DNA from: Aminobacter carboxidus
GTDB taxonomy: Bacteria > Pseudomonadota > Alphaproteobacteria > Rhizobiales > Rhizobiaceae
DNA length: 64,000 bases
Direction of reading: 5' to 3'
NCBI RefSeq assembly: GCF_014863355.1
Contig: NZ_JACZEP010000006.1
Location: forward strand, 248,001 to 312,000
The translations under genes and the position numbers were made by a program. A model generated the notes under the pieces. That model saw only the letters and a program-made list of their open reading frames with translations. It made no database searches and was not told where the DNA came from. This document shows, in pieces, positions 1 to 8,035 of the stretch. The number at the start of each line of letters is the position of its first letter. Position 1 is the stretch's first letter.

Positions 1-605
1 ACCTGCTCGTCGCCGATCTCGAAGAGATGGTCGGCAACTGGAAGGCAGACGGTGCGGCCCGCAAGGCGCTGCTCGACGGCGACGCCAAGGCCGGCATCGC
101 CACCATCCTGACCGGCATGGGCTCGCTGTCCTACGGCGAACTGGCCGGCGAGCGCATGAAGCTCGGCCTTCTGCTGCACGATCCGGAAGAGGAGCATGAC
201 TGCTTCTCCGACAACACCCACATCTCGCACCTCTACGACGCCGTCGGCATCCGCAACGCCTATCACGGCAGCTACAAGCGCATCGACGGCTCGACCGTCG
301 AGGGCCCTTCGGTCTCCGACATGGTCAAGGAAGCGGACGCTGCCCTCGACACCGAGCTTTCGGGCAAGCTGGACACCACCGTCACCAAGATGGAAGCGAT
401 CCAGGCGCGCGCGGTTGGCGGCGAGGCCTATGACCAGCAGATCGGCGAAGGCAATACCGAGGGCAACGCCACGGTGCAGGCCGCCATCGACGCCCTGGTC
501 GACCAGACCAAGTCGATCGAGCGCGCTGTCGCCGCCCTCAAGCTCGACGCCATCGCCTTTGAAGGCTCGGACAGCCTGGATTCGCCAGACAAGGTCTTCC
601 AGTGA
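1..605 (+). CDS. Imelysin family (peptidase M75-type) protein, 5' partial
   Basis: The reading frame is open from the left edge of the window (first full codon at 3) to a TGA at 603-605, so the N-terminal part is missing. The visible ~200 residues match the C-terminal half of imelysin/iron-regulated proteins: a segment with SLSYGELAGERM, a DNTHISHLYDAVGI helix and a long helical tail. Imelysin proteins are periplasmic helical-bundle proteins linked to iron uptake; whether they cleave peptides is doubtful. The signal peptide and the GxHxxE region would lie outside the window. It heads an iron gene block with bfd, bfr, a di-haem oxidoreductase, a second imelysin and a DUF1513 protein, all on the same strand. 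Family assignment is confident; the molecular role is inferred from context. Confidence 0.85.
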   Translation, partial: LLVADLEEMVGNWKADGAARKALLDGDAKAGIATILTGMGSLSYGELAGERMKLGLLLHDPEEEHDCFSDNTHISHLYDAVGIRNAYHGSYKRIDGSTVEGPSVSDMVKEADAALDTELSGKLDTTVTKMEAIQARAVGGEAYDQQIGEGNTEGNATVQAAIDALVDQTKSIERAVAALKLDAIAFEGSDSLDSPDKVFQ

Positions 606-637
606 GGACCTACGACGCCTAAATTTCTCTAGCCAAA

Positions 638-660
638 CGGCGCGCCAAGGGAGCGCGCCG
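638..660. terminator. Perfect 8-bp inverted repeat after the first imelysin gene
   Basis: The arms 638-645 (CGGCGCGC) and 653-660 (GCGCGCCG) are perfect complements around a 7-base loop. It lies between the imelysin stop and the bfd start. No T-tract follows, so it may be a factor-dependent or attenuating hairpin rather than a classical terminator. Confidence 0.4.
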
Positions 661-682
661 TCAGCCACGGTCATTCGAAATC

Positions 683-994
683 ATGCTCATCTGCCATTGC
701 AATCTCATCACCCAGAAGGAGATCGAAGACACAATCGTCGAACTTTTGGACAGGGACCCGTGGACACTGATCGTGCCCGCGAAGGTTTATCATACGCTGC
801 AAAAACGAGGTCGTTGTTGCGGCTGCTTCCCAAATGTGGTCGAAACGATAATTCGGGTCACCGAAGCTTATCACGCTCGTTCTGAAGCGGGCGAGATGGA
901 CATCGTTTCACACCTGGACCGCGTCAGAGAGTTGCGCGTTCAATTTGGGAGCAAGGCCAATGAAGGGCGAAAAACAGGTCATCGAGCGGCTTAA
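683..994 (+). CDS. bfd: Bacterioferritin-associated ferredoxin
   Basis: Small [2Fe-2S] protein of 103 residues. Bfd reduces the bacterioferritin core so stored Fe(III) leaves as Fe(II). The cluster ligands are visible as C4-x-C6 near the start and C45-x-x-C48 (RCCGC), the spacing expected of BFD-like [2Fe-2S] domains. The tail after about residue 75 is longer than in E. coli Bfd (about 64 residues) and poorly conserved in character. Its 3' end overlaps the bfr start by 35 bases in another frame, which suggests translational coupling with its partner. It follows the partial imelysin gene after 77 bases. Confidence 0.88.
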   Translation: MLICHCNLITQKEIEDTIVELLDRDPWTLIVPAKVYHTLQKRGRCCGCFPNVVETIIRVTEAYHARSEAGEMDIVSHLDRVRELRVQFGSKANEGRKTGHRAA

Positions 995-1445
995 CGAAGC
1001 GCTTTTCCTCGAACTCGGCGCCGTCAACCAGTATTGGGTGCACTTCCGCCTGCTTGAGGATTGGGGCTACGGCAAGCTCGCCAAGAAAGAGCGTGCGGAA
1101 TCGATCGAGGAGATGCACCACGCCGACAAGCTGGTGGCGCGCATTATCTTCCTCGAAGGCCACCCTAACCTGCAGTCGGTGTCGCCGCTGCGCATCGGCC
1201 AGAACGTCAAGGAAGTGCTCGAGAGCGATCTCGCCGGCGAGTATGACGCCCGCACCTCCTACAAAAAATCGCGGGACATCTGCTCCCAGCATGGCGACTA
1301 CGTATCGATGAAGCTCTTCGAGGAGCTGCTCGCCGACGAGGAAGGTCACATCGACTTCCTTGAGACGCAGTTGCAGTTGCTCGCCGAGATCGGCGAAGAG
1401 AAGTACGGCCAGCTCAACGCCGAGACAGCTGACAAGGCCGAATAG
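960..1445 (+). CDS. bfr: Bacterioferritin
   Basis: 161-residue haem-containing ferritin that stores iron as a ferric mineral in a 24-mer shell. All di-iron ferroxidase ligands are present at the canonical positions: E18, E51, H54, E94, E127 and H130, plus the haem-ligand Met52. The ATG at 960 is chosen over an in-frame TTG at 945 because GGGAG at 947-951 lies 8 bases before it and the protein then begins [12 protein letters not shown] as in the family. The start lies inside the 3' end of bfd, so the release ferredoxin and the store are made together. The di-haem oxidoreductase gene starts 11 bases after the stop. Confidence 0.95.
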   Translation: MKGEKQVIERLNEALFLELGAVNQYWVHFRLLEDWGYGKLAKKERAESIEEMHHADKLVARIIFLEGHPNLQSVSPLRIGQNVKEVLESDLAGEYDARTSYKKSRDICSQHGDYVSMKLFEELLADEEGHIDFLETQLQLLAEIGEEKYGQLNAETADKAE

Positions 1446-1456
1446 GACATGCCGGA

Positions 1457-3061
1457 ATGCGGCGCACTTTTCTGACCACGCGCCGCGCTGATACCGGCAA
1501 GTTTCCCAACAGCCCCTTGCAACCACCGCGAAGCGCGAAAGCGCTTCGCGCATTGCTGTTGACCACTCTGGTCCTTGGCCTGCCGTCGACGGCGGCCATT
1601 TCGGGCGAGCCCACGGGCCTTGCCACCGAACGCACCGACCTGATCCCCAAGGACAAGGCGCGCGTCGAAAAGATCGTCAAGCCGACCACCGACTTCAGCA
1701 AGCCCGAGCAGTTCGAGCGCATGCAGGGCGGCGCGGGAACGTCGGAAAAGCGCGTCAACCAGGATGCGTTCTCGCATTCGTCCGCCAACATCACCTTCGA
1801 GGAAGAAGGCACCTTCAAGCTCGGCAACGGCATGTTCCGCAAGCTGTGGGTGTCGTCGCCGTCCTCGACCCAGGCGTCCGACGGGCTCGGGCCGCTGTTC
1901 AACGCCCGCGCCTGCCAGAGCTGCCACCTCAAGGATGGCCGCGGCCATCCGCCGGAAGGCAACAGCGATGCCACCTCGATGTTTCTCAGGCTTGCCCGCA
2001 CGGCGGAGAGCACAGAGGAAAGGGCGGCGATCGCCGACCGCAAGGTGCTGAACTTCCCCGATCCGACCTATGGCGGCCAGTTCCAGGACCTTGCCGTGCC
2101 CGGGCTCAAGGGCGAAGGCCGGATGGTCATCTCCTACCAGCAGTTTCCGGTCCAGCTTTCCGACGCCAAGACGGCGCTGCGCTGGCCGATCTATTCGGTG
2201 ACCGATCTCGGCTATGGCCCGATGGACCCGAACACAACCTTGTCGCCACGCGTCACGCCGCCGATGATCGGCCTTGGGCTCGTCGAGCAGATCCACCCCG
2301 CCGACATCCTTGCCAATGCCGACCCCGACGACAGGGACGGCGACGGCATATCGGGCAAGCCGTCCATCGTGCGCGACCACAAATCAGGCGAACTGACGCT
2401 GGGCCGCTTCGGCTGGAAGGCCTCGGCGCCGTCGATCCGCCAGCAGTCGGCCGATGCCTTTGCCGGCGACATCGGCATTTCGACACCTGATGTGCCCAAG
2501 CACTGGGGCGATTGCACCGAGGCGCAGGCGGCTTGCAGGGAAATGCCCAACGGCGTGCAGGAACGGCTCGGACCGAGCGAAGCCCCCGATCCGATCATGG
2601 ATCTTGTCACCTTCTACTCGCAAAACCTCGCCGTGCCGGCACGGCGCGACATCGACAACCCGCAAGTTCTGCGCGGCAAGCAGATGTTCTACGAGGCCGG
2701 CTGCGCCTCCTGCCACATGCCGAAATTCGTCACCCGCCGCGATGCGCCGAACAAGGCGCAGAAATTCCAGCTGATCTGGCCCTATTCCGATTTCCTGCTG
2801 CACGACATGGGCGATGAGCTCGGCGACGGCCAGCAGGTCGGCGACGCCACCGGCAACGAATGGCGCACGCCGCCGCTGTGGGGCATCGGCCTGACCAAGA
2901 CGGTCAACGGCCATACATTCTTCCTGCATGATGGCCGCGCCCGTAACCTGAGCGAGGCGATCCTCTGGCACGGTGGCGAAGGCCAGAAGTCTCGCGACCG
3001 TTTCGCTGCGCTGCCTGCGCAAGACCGCGATGCCCTGATCAAATTCCTGGAGTCGCTCTGA
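1457..3061 (+). CDS. Di-haem oxidoreductase family protein (DUF1111)
   Basis: 534-residue exported cytochrome-type protein. Two c-type haem motifs are visible: CQSCH at residues 153-157 and CASCH at 416-420. A hydrophobic export segment (about residues 30-48) follows an unusually long, basic N-terminal stretch, so the true start could lie slightly downstream, although no better start with a ribosome site is evident. The family resembles MauG/cytochrome c peroxidases and is often called thiol oxidoreductase, but its substrate is not established. It is regularly found with imelysin genes, suggesting periplasmic redox work on iron. It shares one base with the next imelysin gene (TGATG), so the two are translationally coupled. 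Confidence 0.88.
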   Translation: MRRTFLTTRRADTGKFPNSPLQPPRSAKALRALLLTTLVLGLPSTAAISGEPTGLATERTDLIPKDKARVEKIVKPTTDFSKPEQFERMQGGAGTSEKRVNQDAFSHSSANITFEEEGTFKLGNGMFRKLWVSSPSSTQASDGLGPLFNARACQSCHLKDGRGHPPEGNSDATSMFLRLARTAESTEERAAIADRKVLNFPDPTYGGQFQDLAVPGLKGEGRMVISYQQFPVQLSDAKTALRWPIYSVTDLGYGPMDPNTTLSPRVTPPMIGLGLVEQIHPADILANADPDDRDGDGISGKPSIVRDHKSGELTLGRFGWKASAPSIRQQSADAFAGDIGISTPDVPKHWGDCTEAQAACREMPNGVQERLGPSEAPDPIMDLVTFYSQNLAVPARRDIDNPQVLRGKQMFYEAGCASCHMPKFVTRRDAPNKAQKFQLIWPYSDFLLHDMGDELGDGQQVGDATGNEWRTPPLWGIGLTKTVNGHTFFLHDGRARNLSEAILWHGGEGQKSRDRFAALPAQDRDALIKFLESL

Positions 3062-4140
3062 TGACTGGACGTTCTCTGGCCACTGCCCTGACCCTTTGCC
3101 TGTTGCTGCCCTCGACCGCCGGCCACGCCAGTGAGGCTTCGGACAAGGTGATTGCCGCCGCCATCGACGGCTTCATCCGCCCGGCCTATGGCCGGCTGGT
3201 CGAAACGACAGCCGACCTCGGTAAGTCGATGGCTACGCTTTGCGCGACGCCATCGCCCGACAATCTTGCTGCAGCGCGCGCAGCATTCTCCCGGACGACC
3301 GCAACATGGTCGGAGGTCGAGATCATCCGCTTCGGACCTGTCACCGAGCAGAACCGGCTCGAGCGCCTGCTGTTCTGGCCTGACCGCAAGGGTACCGGGC
3401 TGAAACAGGTGCAGGCCGCCCTCGCCGACCAGGATGCCACCGCCACCGACGCCGCCAGGCTGGGCCAGAAAAGCGTTGCCATGCAAGGTCTCGGCGCGCT
3501 GGAATTCGTGCTGTTCGGCACCGGCGCCGACGAGCTTGCCGGCACCTCGGCCGCCTATCGCTGCACCTATGGCAAGGCGATATCGGGCAACATCTCCAGC
3601 ATCGCTGCCGACGTCGATGCCGCCTGGCGCGACGACAACGGCTTTGCCAGCCAGTGGAAGAACCCCGGCGCTGCCAACCCGCTCTACCGCGACGACAACG
3701 AGGCCCTGACCGAACTGCTCGAAGTCTATGTCAACGGGTTGGAGCTGGTGCGCGCCGTGCGCGTCAACGGCTTCCTCGGCAAGGATGCCGCGTCCGATAA
3801 GCCCAAGCAGGCGCTCTATTGGCGCTCGCAAGGCACGGCGGCATCGCTTGCCGGCAATATATCAGGCATGGAGGCGCTTTTCGTCGCTTCGAAATTCGGC
3901 GAACTGGTGACGGCCGACGAACGCTGGGTGGCGGACTCGATCGGCTTCGAGTTCACCAATGCGCTGGCTGCAGCGGCCGCTGTCACCGGGCCGATCGATG
4001 CAGCGCTTTCCGACCAAGCCAAGCGCGAAAAACTCGGCTATTTCGCGCTGGTGACGTCGAGCCTGTCGGAGCAGTTCGGCACCAGGCTGTCGGGTGCGCT
4101 CGGCCTGACCGCCGGCTTCTCGTCGCTCGACGGCGACTGA
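3061..4140 (+). CDS. Imelysin family protein, second copy
   Basis: 359-residue periplasmic imelysin-like protein with an N-terminal signal peptide (hydrophobic residues 7-22, cleavage probably near GHA-SEA). The region corresponding to the GxHxxE signature reads GLGALE at residues 143-148, so the histidine is replaced, as in the branch of the family usually found beside DUF1111 proteins. It is therefore a paralogue of a different type from the gene at the left edge. The start codon overlaps the stop of the di-haem gene. A role in periplasmic iron binding or uptake is inferred from the neighbourhood. Confidence 0.88.
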   Translation: MTGRSLATALTLCLLLPSTAGHASEASDKVIAAAIDGFIRPAYGRLVETTADLGKSMATLCATPSPDNLAAARAAFSRTTATWSEVEIIRFGPVTEQNRLERLLFWPDRKGTGLKQVQAALADQDATATDAARLGQKSVAMQGLGALEFVLFGTGADELAGTSAAYRCTYGKAISGNISSIAADVDAAWRDDNGFASQWKNPGAANPLYRDDNEALTELLEVYVNGLELVRAVRVNGFLGKDAASDKPKQALYWRSQGTAASLAGNISGMEALFVASKFGELVTADERWVADSIGFEFTNALAAAAAVTGPIDAALSDQAKREKLGYFALVTSSLSEQFGTRLSGALGLTAGFSSLDGD

Positions 4141-4172
4141 GCACTTCGGCCAAGCCGGCGAAGGAGACGACC

Positions 4173-5297
4173 ATGCTCAATTCCTGCAAGCGGACGCCGC
4201 TGTTTGACCGCCGCGATTTCCTCAAGGCGGCCGGTGCGACCTTCCTGTTGTCGCTGACCCCGGTCAAGCGCGCGCTGGCACTCGACACCGACGCCATGTT
4301 CGCCACGGCTTACCAGGCACGCTCGGGTGAATATGGCGTGGCCATCCTGTCGGAGGCAGGCAAGATCCTGCACAGCGTGACGCTGCCGGAGCGCGGCCAT
4401 GACGTCACCTTCGATCCTGTTTCGCGCAGGTCGGTGGTCTTCGCACGCCAGCCCGGCACCTTCATGCTGGTCTTCGACCACACCGGCAAGGACGCGCCGC
4501 TGACCATTCCGAGCATCGCCGGCCGCCATTATTACGGCCATGGCGTGTTCTCGCCCGACGGCACGCTGCTCTACGTGACCGAGAACGACTTCGACAACGC
4601 CACCGGTATGGTCGGTGTCTACGATGCCCGCGACGGCTTCCGCCGCCTCGGCGAGTTCCCGACCCATGGCGTCGGCCCGCATGAACTGATCCTGCTCGGC
4701 GACGGACGCACGCTCGCCATCTGCAATGGCGGCATCGAGACCCATCCGGATTTCGGCCGCGCCAAGCTCAACATTTCGACCATGAAGCCATCCTTCGTGC
4801 TCGTCGACCGCATTTCAGGCGATCTGCTGGAAAAACATGAACTGCCTGAAAAGCTTCACCAATTGTCGATCCGACATATGGACATCGACGCTGAGGGCAC
4901 GGTCTGGTTCGGCTGCCAGCACGAAGGTCCGGCGACGGAAAGGCCGCTGCTGGTCGGCCGCGCGGCGCGCGGCGAAGAACTCGCCATGCTGGAGATGCCA
5001 GAAGACATTCTCGGCGGCTTCCGCAACTATATCGGCTCGGTAGCGGCCAACCGCGACGCCGGCCTTGTCGCGGTATCATCGCCGCAAGGCAATGCCTGGG
5101 CGATGATCGAAGCGAAGACCGGCAAGGTGGTTGCGAAAAACGATCTCGTCGAGGTTTGCGGCCTGGCGCCCGACCGCGATGGTTTCCTGGCAACCACGGG
5201 TGCCGGCCTCCTCGTCGAACCCGACGGCAAGCAGACCGACGATCCCGAGCATGTCTGGGACAACCATGTGCTGCGCTTCGATCCGCAAAATACGTAA
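4173..5297 (+). CDS. DUF1513 domain-containing protein, Tat-exported
   Basis: About 374 residues from ATG 4173, chosen because AAGGAG (4161-4166) sits 6 bases upstream; the frame is open further upstream inside the imelysin gene but without support. The N-terminus carries a twin-arginine signal (RRDFLKAAG followed by a hydrophobic stretch ending around ALA), so the folded protein probably goes to the periplasm. The body resembles a beta-propeller of repeated strands (for example GHDVTFDPVSR, GHGVFSPDGTLLYVTEND). The biochemical function of DUF1513 is unknown; it typically closes imelysin/DUF1111 operons, as here (32 bases after the second imelysin). Confidence 0.85.
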   Translation: MLNSCKRTPLFDRRDFLKAAGATFLLSLTPVKRALALDTDAMFATAYQARSGEYGVAILSEAGKILHSVTLPERGHDVTFDPVSRRSVVFARQPGTFMLVFDHTGKDAPLTIPSIAGRHYYGHGVFSPDGTLLYVTENDFDNATGMVGVYDARDGFRRLGEFPTHGVGPHELILLGDGRTLAICNGGIETHPDFGRAKLNISTMKPSFVLVDRISGDLLEKHELPEKLHQLSIRHMDIDAEGTVWFGCQHEGPATERPLLVGRAARGEELAMLEMPEDILGGFRNYIGSVAANRDAGLVAVSSPQGNAWAMIEAKTGKVVAKNDLVEVCGLAPDRDGFLATTGAGLLVEPDGKQTDDPEHVWDNHVLRFDPQNT

Positions 5298-5309
5298 GTC
5301 ATTACTTAC

Positions 5310-5939
5310 CTAAATAAGCCCCGACACATCCGAAAACGCGACCGCCTTGCGCAGCACGGCAAGGAAGCGTTCGCCGGCAATGTCTGCCGAACCGCTGTTG
5401 TCGATGGCGATGTAGCCGGGACCGCTGAGATCGTGCGGGGCGGTACGTGCCAACCGCGCCAGCACTTCGCCGCGCGATTCACGGCCACGCGCGGCAAGCC
5501 GCTCGGCCAGGATTTCAGGCGATGCGGTGATTTCGACGACCGCGACATTGGCGTAGCGCTGGCGCAGCGCCGGGATGACCCCCCGCGAGGTGTTGGCGAC
5601 GACAACGTGGCCGACCGAAATCGCATCATCGACGGAAGCAGGGATGCCGTAGCGCAGGCCGTGTGCCTCCCATGACAGCGCGAAGGCGCCCGATGCTTCG
5701 GCCTCGATGAAGGCGGCGTCGGCCAGCGTGTCGTGATCCTCGGTGGCGCCGTCGCTGTGGCGGGTGATGACACGGCGGGCGAATTCGACGTGATCGTCGT
5801 CGGTCAGGCGCTCGCGGACATAGGCAATCAGCGTGTCCTTGCCGGCACCGCTGGGTCCGACGACGGCGACGAACACGCCGTTGCGGACGGGCGAGCCTAC
5901 CCGGGTCAATTCACGCTCGATCAAAGCTGAAACCATCAT
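5310..5939 (-). CDS. phnN: Ribose 1,5-bisphosphate phosphokinase PhnN
   Basis: 209-residue P-loop kinase. PhnN phosphorylates ribose 1,5-bisphosphate to PRPP, a step of phosphonate breakdown by the C-P lyase pathway. The Walker A motif GPSGAGKD (about residues 29-36) and the guanylate-kinase-like fold with RVITR and a C-terminal R-rich helix are visible. Two adjacent Met codons open the frame; the first is used here. No other phn gene is present in the window, so it is an orphan or the 3' member of an operon split elsewhere. It converges with the DUF1513 gene, leaving only 12 bases between stops. Confidence 0.88.
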   Translation of the reverse strand: MMVSALIERELTRVGSPVRNGVFVAVVGPSGAGKDTLIAYVRERLTDDDHVEFARRVITRHSDGATEDHDTLADAAFIEAEASGAFALSWEAHGLRYGIPASVDDAISVGHVVVANTSRGVIPALRQRYANVAVVEITASPEILAERLAARGRESRGEVLARLARTAPHDLSGPGYIAIDNSGSADIAGERFLAVLRKAVAFSDVSGLI

Positions 5940-6250
5940 GCGACGTCATTTCCTCCATGTCCGCGCATCGGCCCGAAAATCACTTTCGATTTTCGGAAAG
6001 CACGATGCGCCACTTCAAGCCTAGAGCGTCCTTTGTGCGTCCCCGGACGCACGGCGCTCTAGTGCCCCGCCCTGGCAGCGCCGGCCCCTTGTCTGGTGGC
6101 TCGACACATTGAACATCTCCAGTGCCGGCCTGTCACGCTCCATGGCTTGGACCACGGGCGGGCGGCGGCACTGCGATGCCATTAGGCGATTTGCATGACG
6201 GAATGACGAAACGGAAATGGCGGAGCGGCAATGCGCCCCGCCATGCAGGA
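5940..6250. other. Intergenic region with two palindromic elements
   Basis: 311 bases without a supported gene between the phnN start and the prfC stop. Two hairpins dominate: an 8-bp perfect repeat (CGAAAATC, 5974-5981, with GATTTTCG, 5988-5995) and a longer nested palindrome at 6021-6062. The part from 6063 to 6250 shows nothing recognisable. A promoter for phnN must lie at the left side but no convincing -35/-10 pair was identified. Confidence 0.6.
6021..6062. repeat. Nested REP-like palindrome
   Basis: The outer arms CTAGAGCG (6021-6028) and CGCTCTAG (6055-6062) enclose an inner stem GTGCGTCC (6035-6042) / GGACGCAC (6045-6052). The inner stem recurs in altered form at 9178-9203, marking a dispersed rhizobial intergenic element. 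Confidence 0.7.
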
Positions 6251-7843
6251 TCAGGCGACGATGTCGCGGACCTGATAGTCCTTGATCGCGGCAAAGCGGA
6301 TCATCTTCCAGCGCTCGGCCTCGTAGTTGAGCGAGAACTCGTGCTGGGCGAGGAACACCGGATCGTTGTCGAGATCGCGGGCGATGTCGCCGCGATGGCT
6401 TTCGATGAAGCGGTGCAGGTCGGCCTTGTCGTCTGCCTCGATCCAGCGGCAGATCGAAAAGCGCGCCATCTCGAAATCGACCGGCAGCGTGTATTCGACC
6501 GACAGCCGCTCTTTGAGCACGTCGATCTGCAGCGCGCCGACGACGCCGACGATGGCCGGCGAGCCGTCCTCGGGCTGGAACAGCTGGACCACGCCCTCCT
6601 CTGCCATCTGATGCAGGGCTTCCTTGAGCTTCTTGGCCTTCATCGCGTCGCCGAGACGGACGCGGCGCAAAATTTCCGGCGCGAAGTTGGGCACGCCGCG
6701 GAACAGGATGTCTTCGCCCTCGGTCAGCGTGTCGCCGATGCGCAGCGTGCCGTGGTTGGGGATGCCGACGACGTCGCCGGCATAGGCCTCGTCGGCGGTG
6801 ATGCGCGAGCGGGCGAAGAAGAACTGCGGCGCCGACAGGCTCATCTGCTTGCCGGTGCGCACCAGCTTGGCCTTCATGCCGCGCTTGAGCTCGCCCGAGC
6901 AGACGCGGACGAAGGCGATGCGGTCGCGGTGATTGGGGTCCATGTTGGCCTGGATCTTGAAGACGAACGACGTCATCTTCTCTTCCGTCGCCTCGACCTT
7001 GCGCGTGTCGGCCTCCTGGGCGCGGGGTGCGGGGCCAAAGTCGCCAAGTGCTTCGATCAGGTCGCGGACGCCGAAATTGCGCAGCGCCGAACCGAAATAG
7101 ACCGGCGTCAGATGGCCTTCACGGAAGGCCTGCAGGTCGAATGGGCGGCAGGCCTCGCGGGCGAGTTCCAGTTCCTCGATGAAGGCCGGGCGCTCATTGT
7201 CGGGCAACAGGCCGGCGGCGCGGTTGGAATCGGGGCCATGCACCGCCGTGCGCTCGGCCTCGGCGTCGCCACGGCGCACCGCGTTCTGGGCGAGATGGTA
7301 GGTGCCGGAGAAGGTCTTGCCCTGGCCGATCGGCCAGGTGATCGGCGCGGTGTCGAGCGCCAGCTTCTCTTCGATCTCGTCGAGGATTTCGAAGGTGTTG
7401 CGCGCCTCGCGGTCCATCTTGTTGACGAAGGTGATGATCGGAATGTCGCGCAGGCGGCAGACCTCGAACAGCTTCAGCGTGCGCGGCTCGATACCCTTGG
7501 CGGCGTCGATGACCATGACCGCGCTGTCGACCGCCGAAAGCGTGCGATAGGTGTCGTCGGCGAAGTCTTCGTGGCCGGGCGTGTCGAGCAGATTGAAGAC
7601 GTTGTCGCCATACTCGAAGGTCATGACGGAAGTTACGACCGAGATGCCGCGCTCACGCTCGATCTTCATCCAGTCCGAGCGGGTCTGGATCTTGTCCTTC
7701 TTGGCCTTGACCTCGCCGGCGAGCTGGATCGCGCCACCGAACAGCAGAAGCTTTTCGGTCAGCGTGGTCTTGCCGGCGTCAGGGTGCGCGATGATCGCGA
7801 AAGTACGGCGGCGCGCCACCGCCTTTTCGATGTCTTCAGCCAT
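6251..7843 (-). CDS. prfC: Peptide chain release factor 3
   Basis: 530-residue translational GTPase that removes RF1/RF2 from the ribosome after peptide release. G-domain motifs are clear: AHPDAGKTT (residues 19-27), DTPGHEDF (G3) and NKMD (G4), followed by the EF-Tu-like domain 2 and the RF3 C-terminal domain. The length equals the family norm (about 530). The ATG at 7843 is preceded by AAGGAA. The gene stands alone, with repeat-bearing spacers on both sides. Confidence is very high. Confidence 0.96.
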   Translation of the reverse strand: MAEDIEKAVARRRTFAIIAHPDAGKTTLTEKLLLFGGAIQLAGEVKAKKDKIQTRSDWMKIERERGISVVTSVMTFEYGDNVFNLLDTPGHEDFADDTYRTLSAVDSAVMVIDAAKGIEPRTLKLFEVCRLRDIPIITFVNKMDREARNTFEILDEIEEKLALDTAPITWPIGQGKTFSGTYHLAQNAVRRGDAEAERTAVHGPDSNRAAGLLPDNERPAFIEELELAREACRPFDLQAFREGHLTPVYFGSALRNFGVRDLIEALGDFGPAPRAQEADTRKVEATEEKMTSFVFKIQANMDPNHRDRIAFVRVCSGELKRGMKAKLVRTGKQMSLSAPQFFFARSRITADEAYAGDVVGIPNHGTLRIGDTLTEGEDILFRGVPNFAPEILRRVRLGDAMKAKKLKEALHQMAEEGVVQLFQPEDGSPAIVGVVGALQIDVLKERLSVEYTLPVDFEMARFSICRWIEADDKADLHRFIESHRGDIARDLDNDPVFLAQHEFSLNYEAERWKMIRFAAIKDYQVRDIVA

Positions 7844-7927
7844 CGGGGATTCCTTGTGATGGCGGGCTTCTAACAGCCGATGCCGCGCCTGTCGAGGAAT
7901 TGGAACGATGCCGGGCGTTCAGGACCT

Positions 7928-8014
7928 CCCTCCCCTCGTGGGGAGGGATAGAAGGTGAGGGTACGCCGTAGAGCGGAGCTGTTGGCAGGTTCACCCTCCC
8001 CCACGACGGGGAGG
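7928..8014. repeat. Paired GC-rich hairpins (rhizobial intergenic repeat)
   Basis: One hairpin pairs CCCTCCCC (7928-7935) with GGGGAGGG (7940-7947); a second pairs CCTCCCC (7995-8001) with GGGGAGG (8008-8014). The same hairpin type appears at 17622-17744, so this is a mosaic repeat lying between prfC and the AlkC-like gene. Confidence 0.6.
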
Positions 8015-8035
8015 AGACAGGTGTGAGCGTCGCTA

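Noticed and set aside
5310-5939. Complete phosphonate operon
   Set aside because: Only phnN is present; no phnG-M or transporter genes in the window.
6122-7873. Long open frame antisense to prfC (583 codons)
   Set aside because: Compositional shadow of a high-GC gene; no domain resemblance, whereas prfC is certain.
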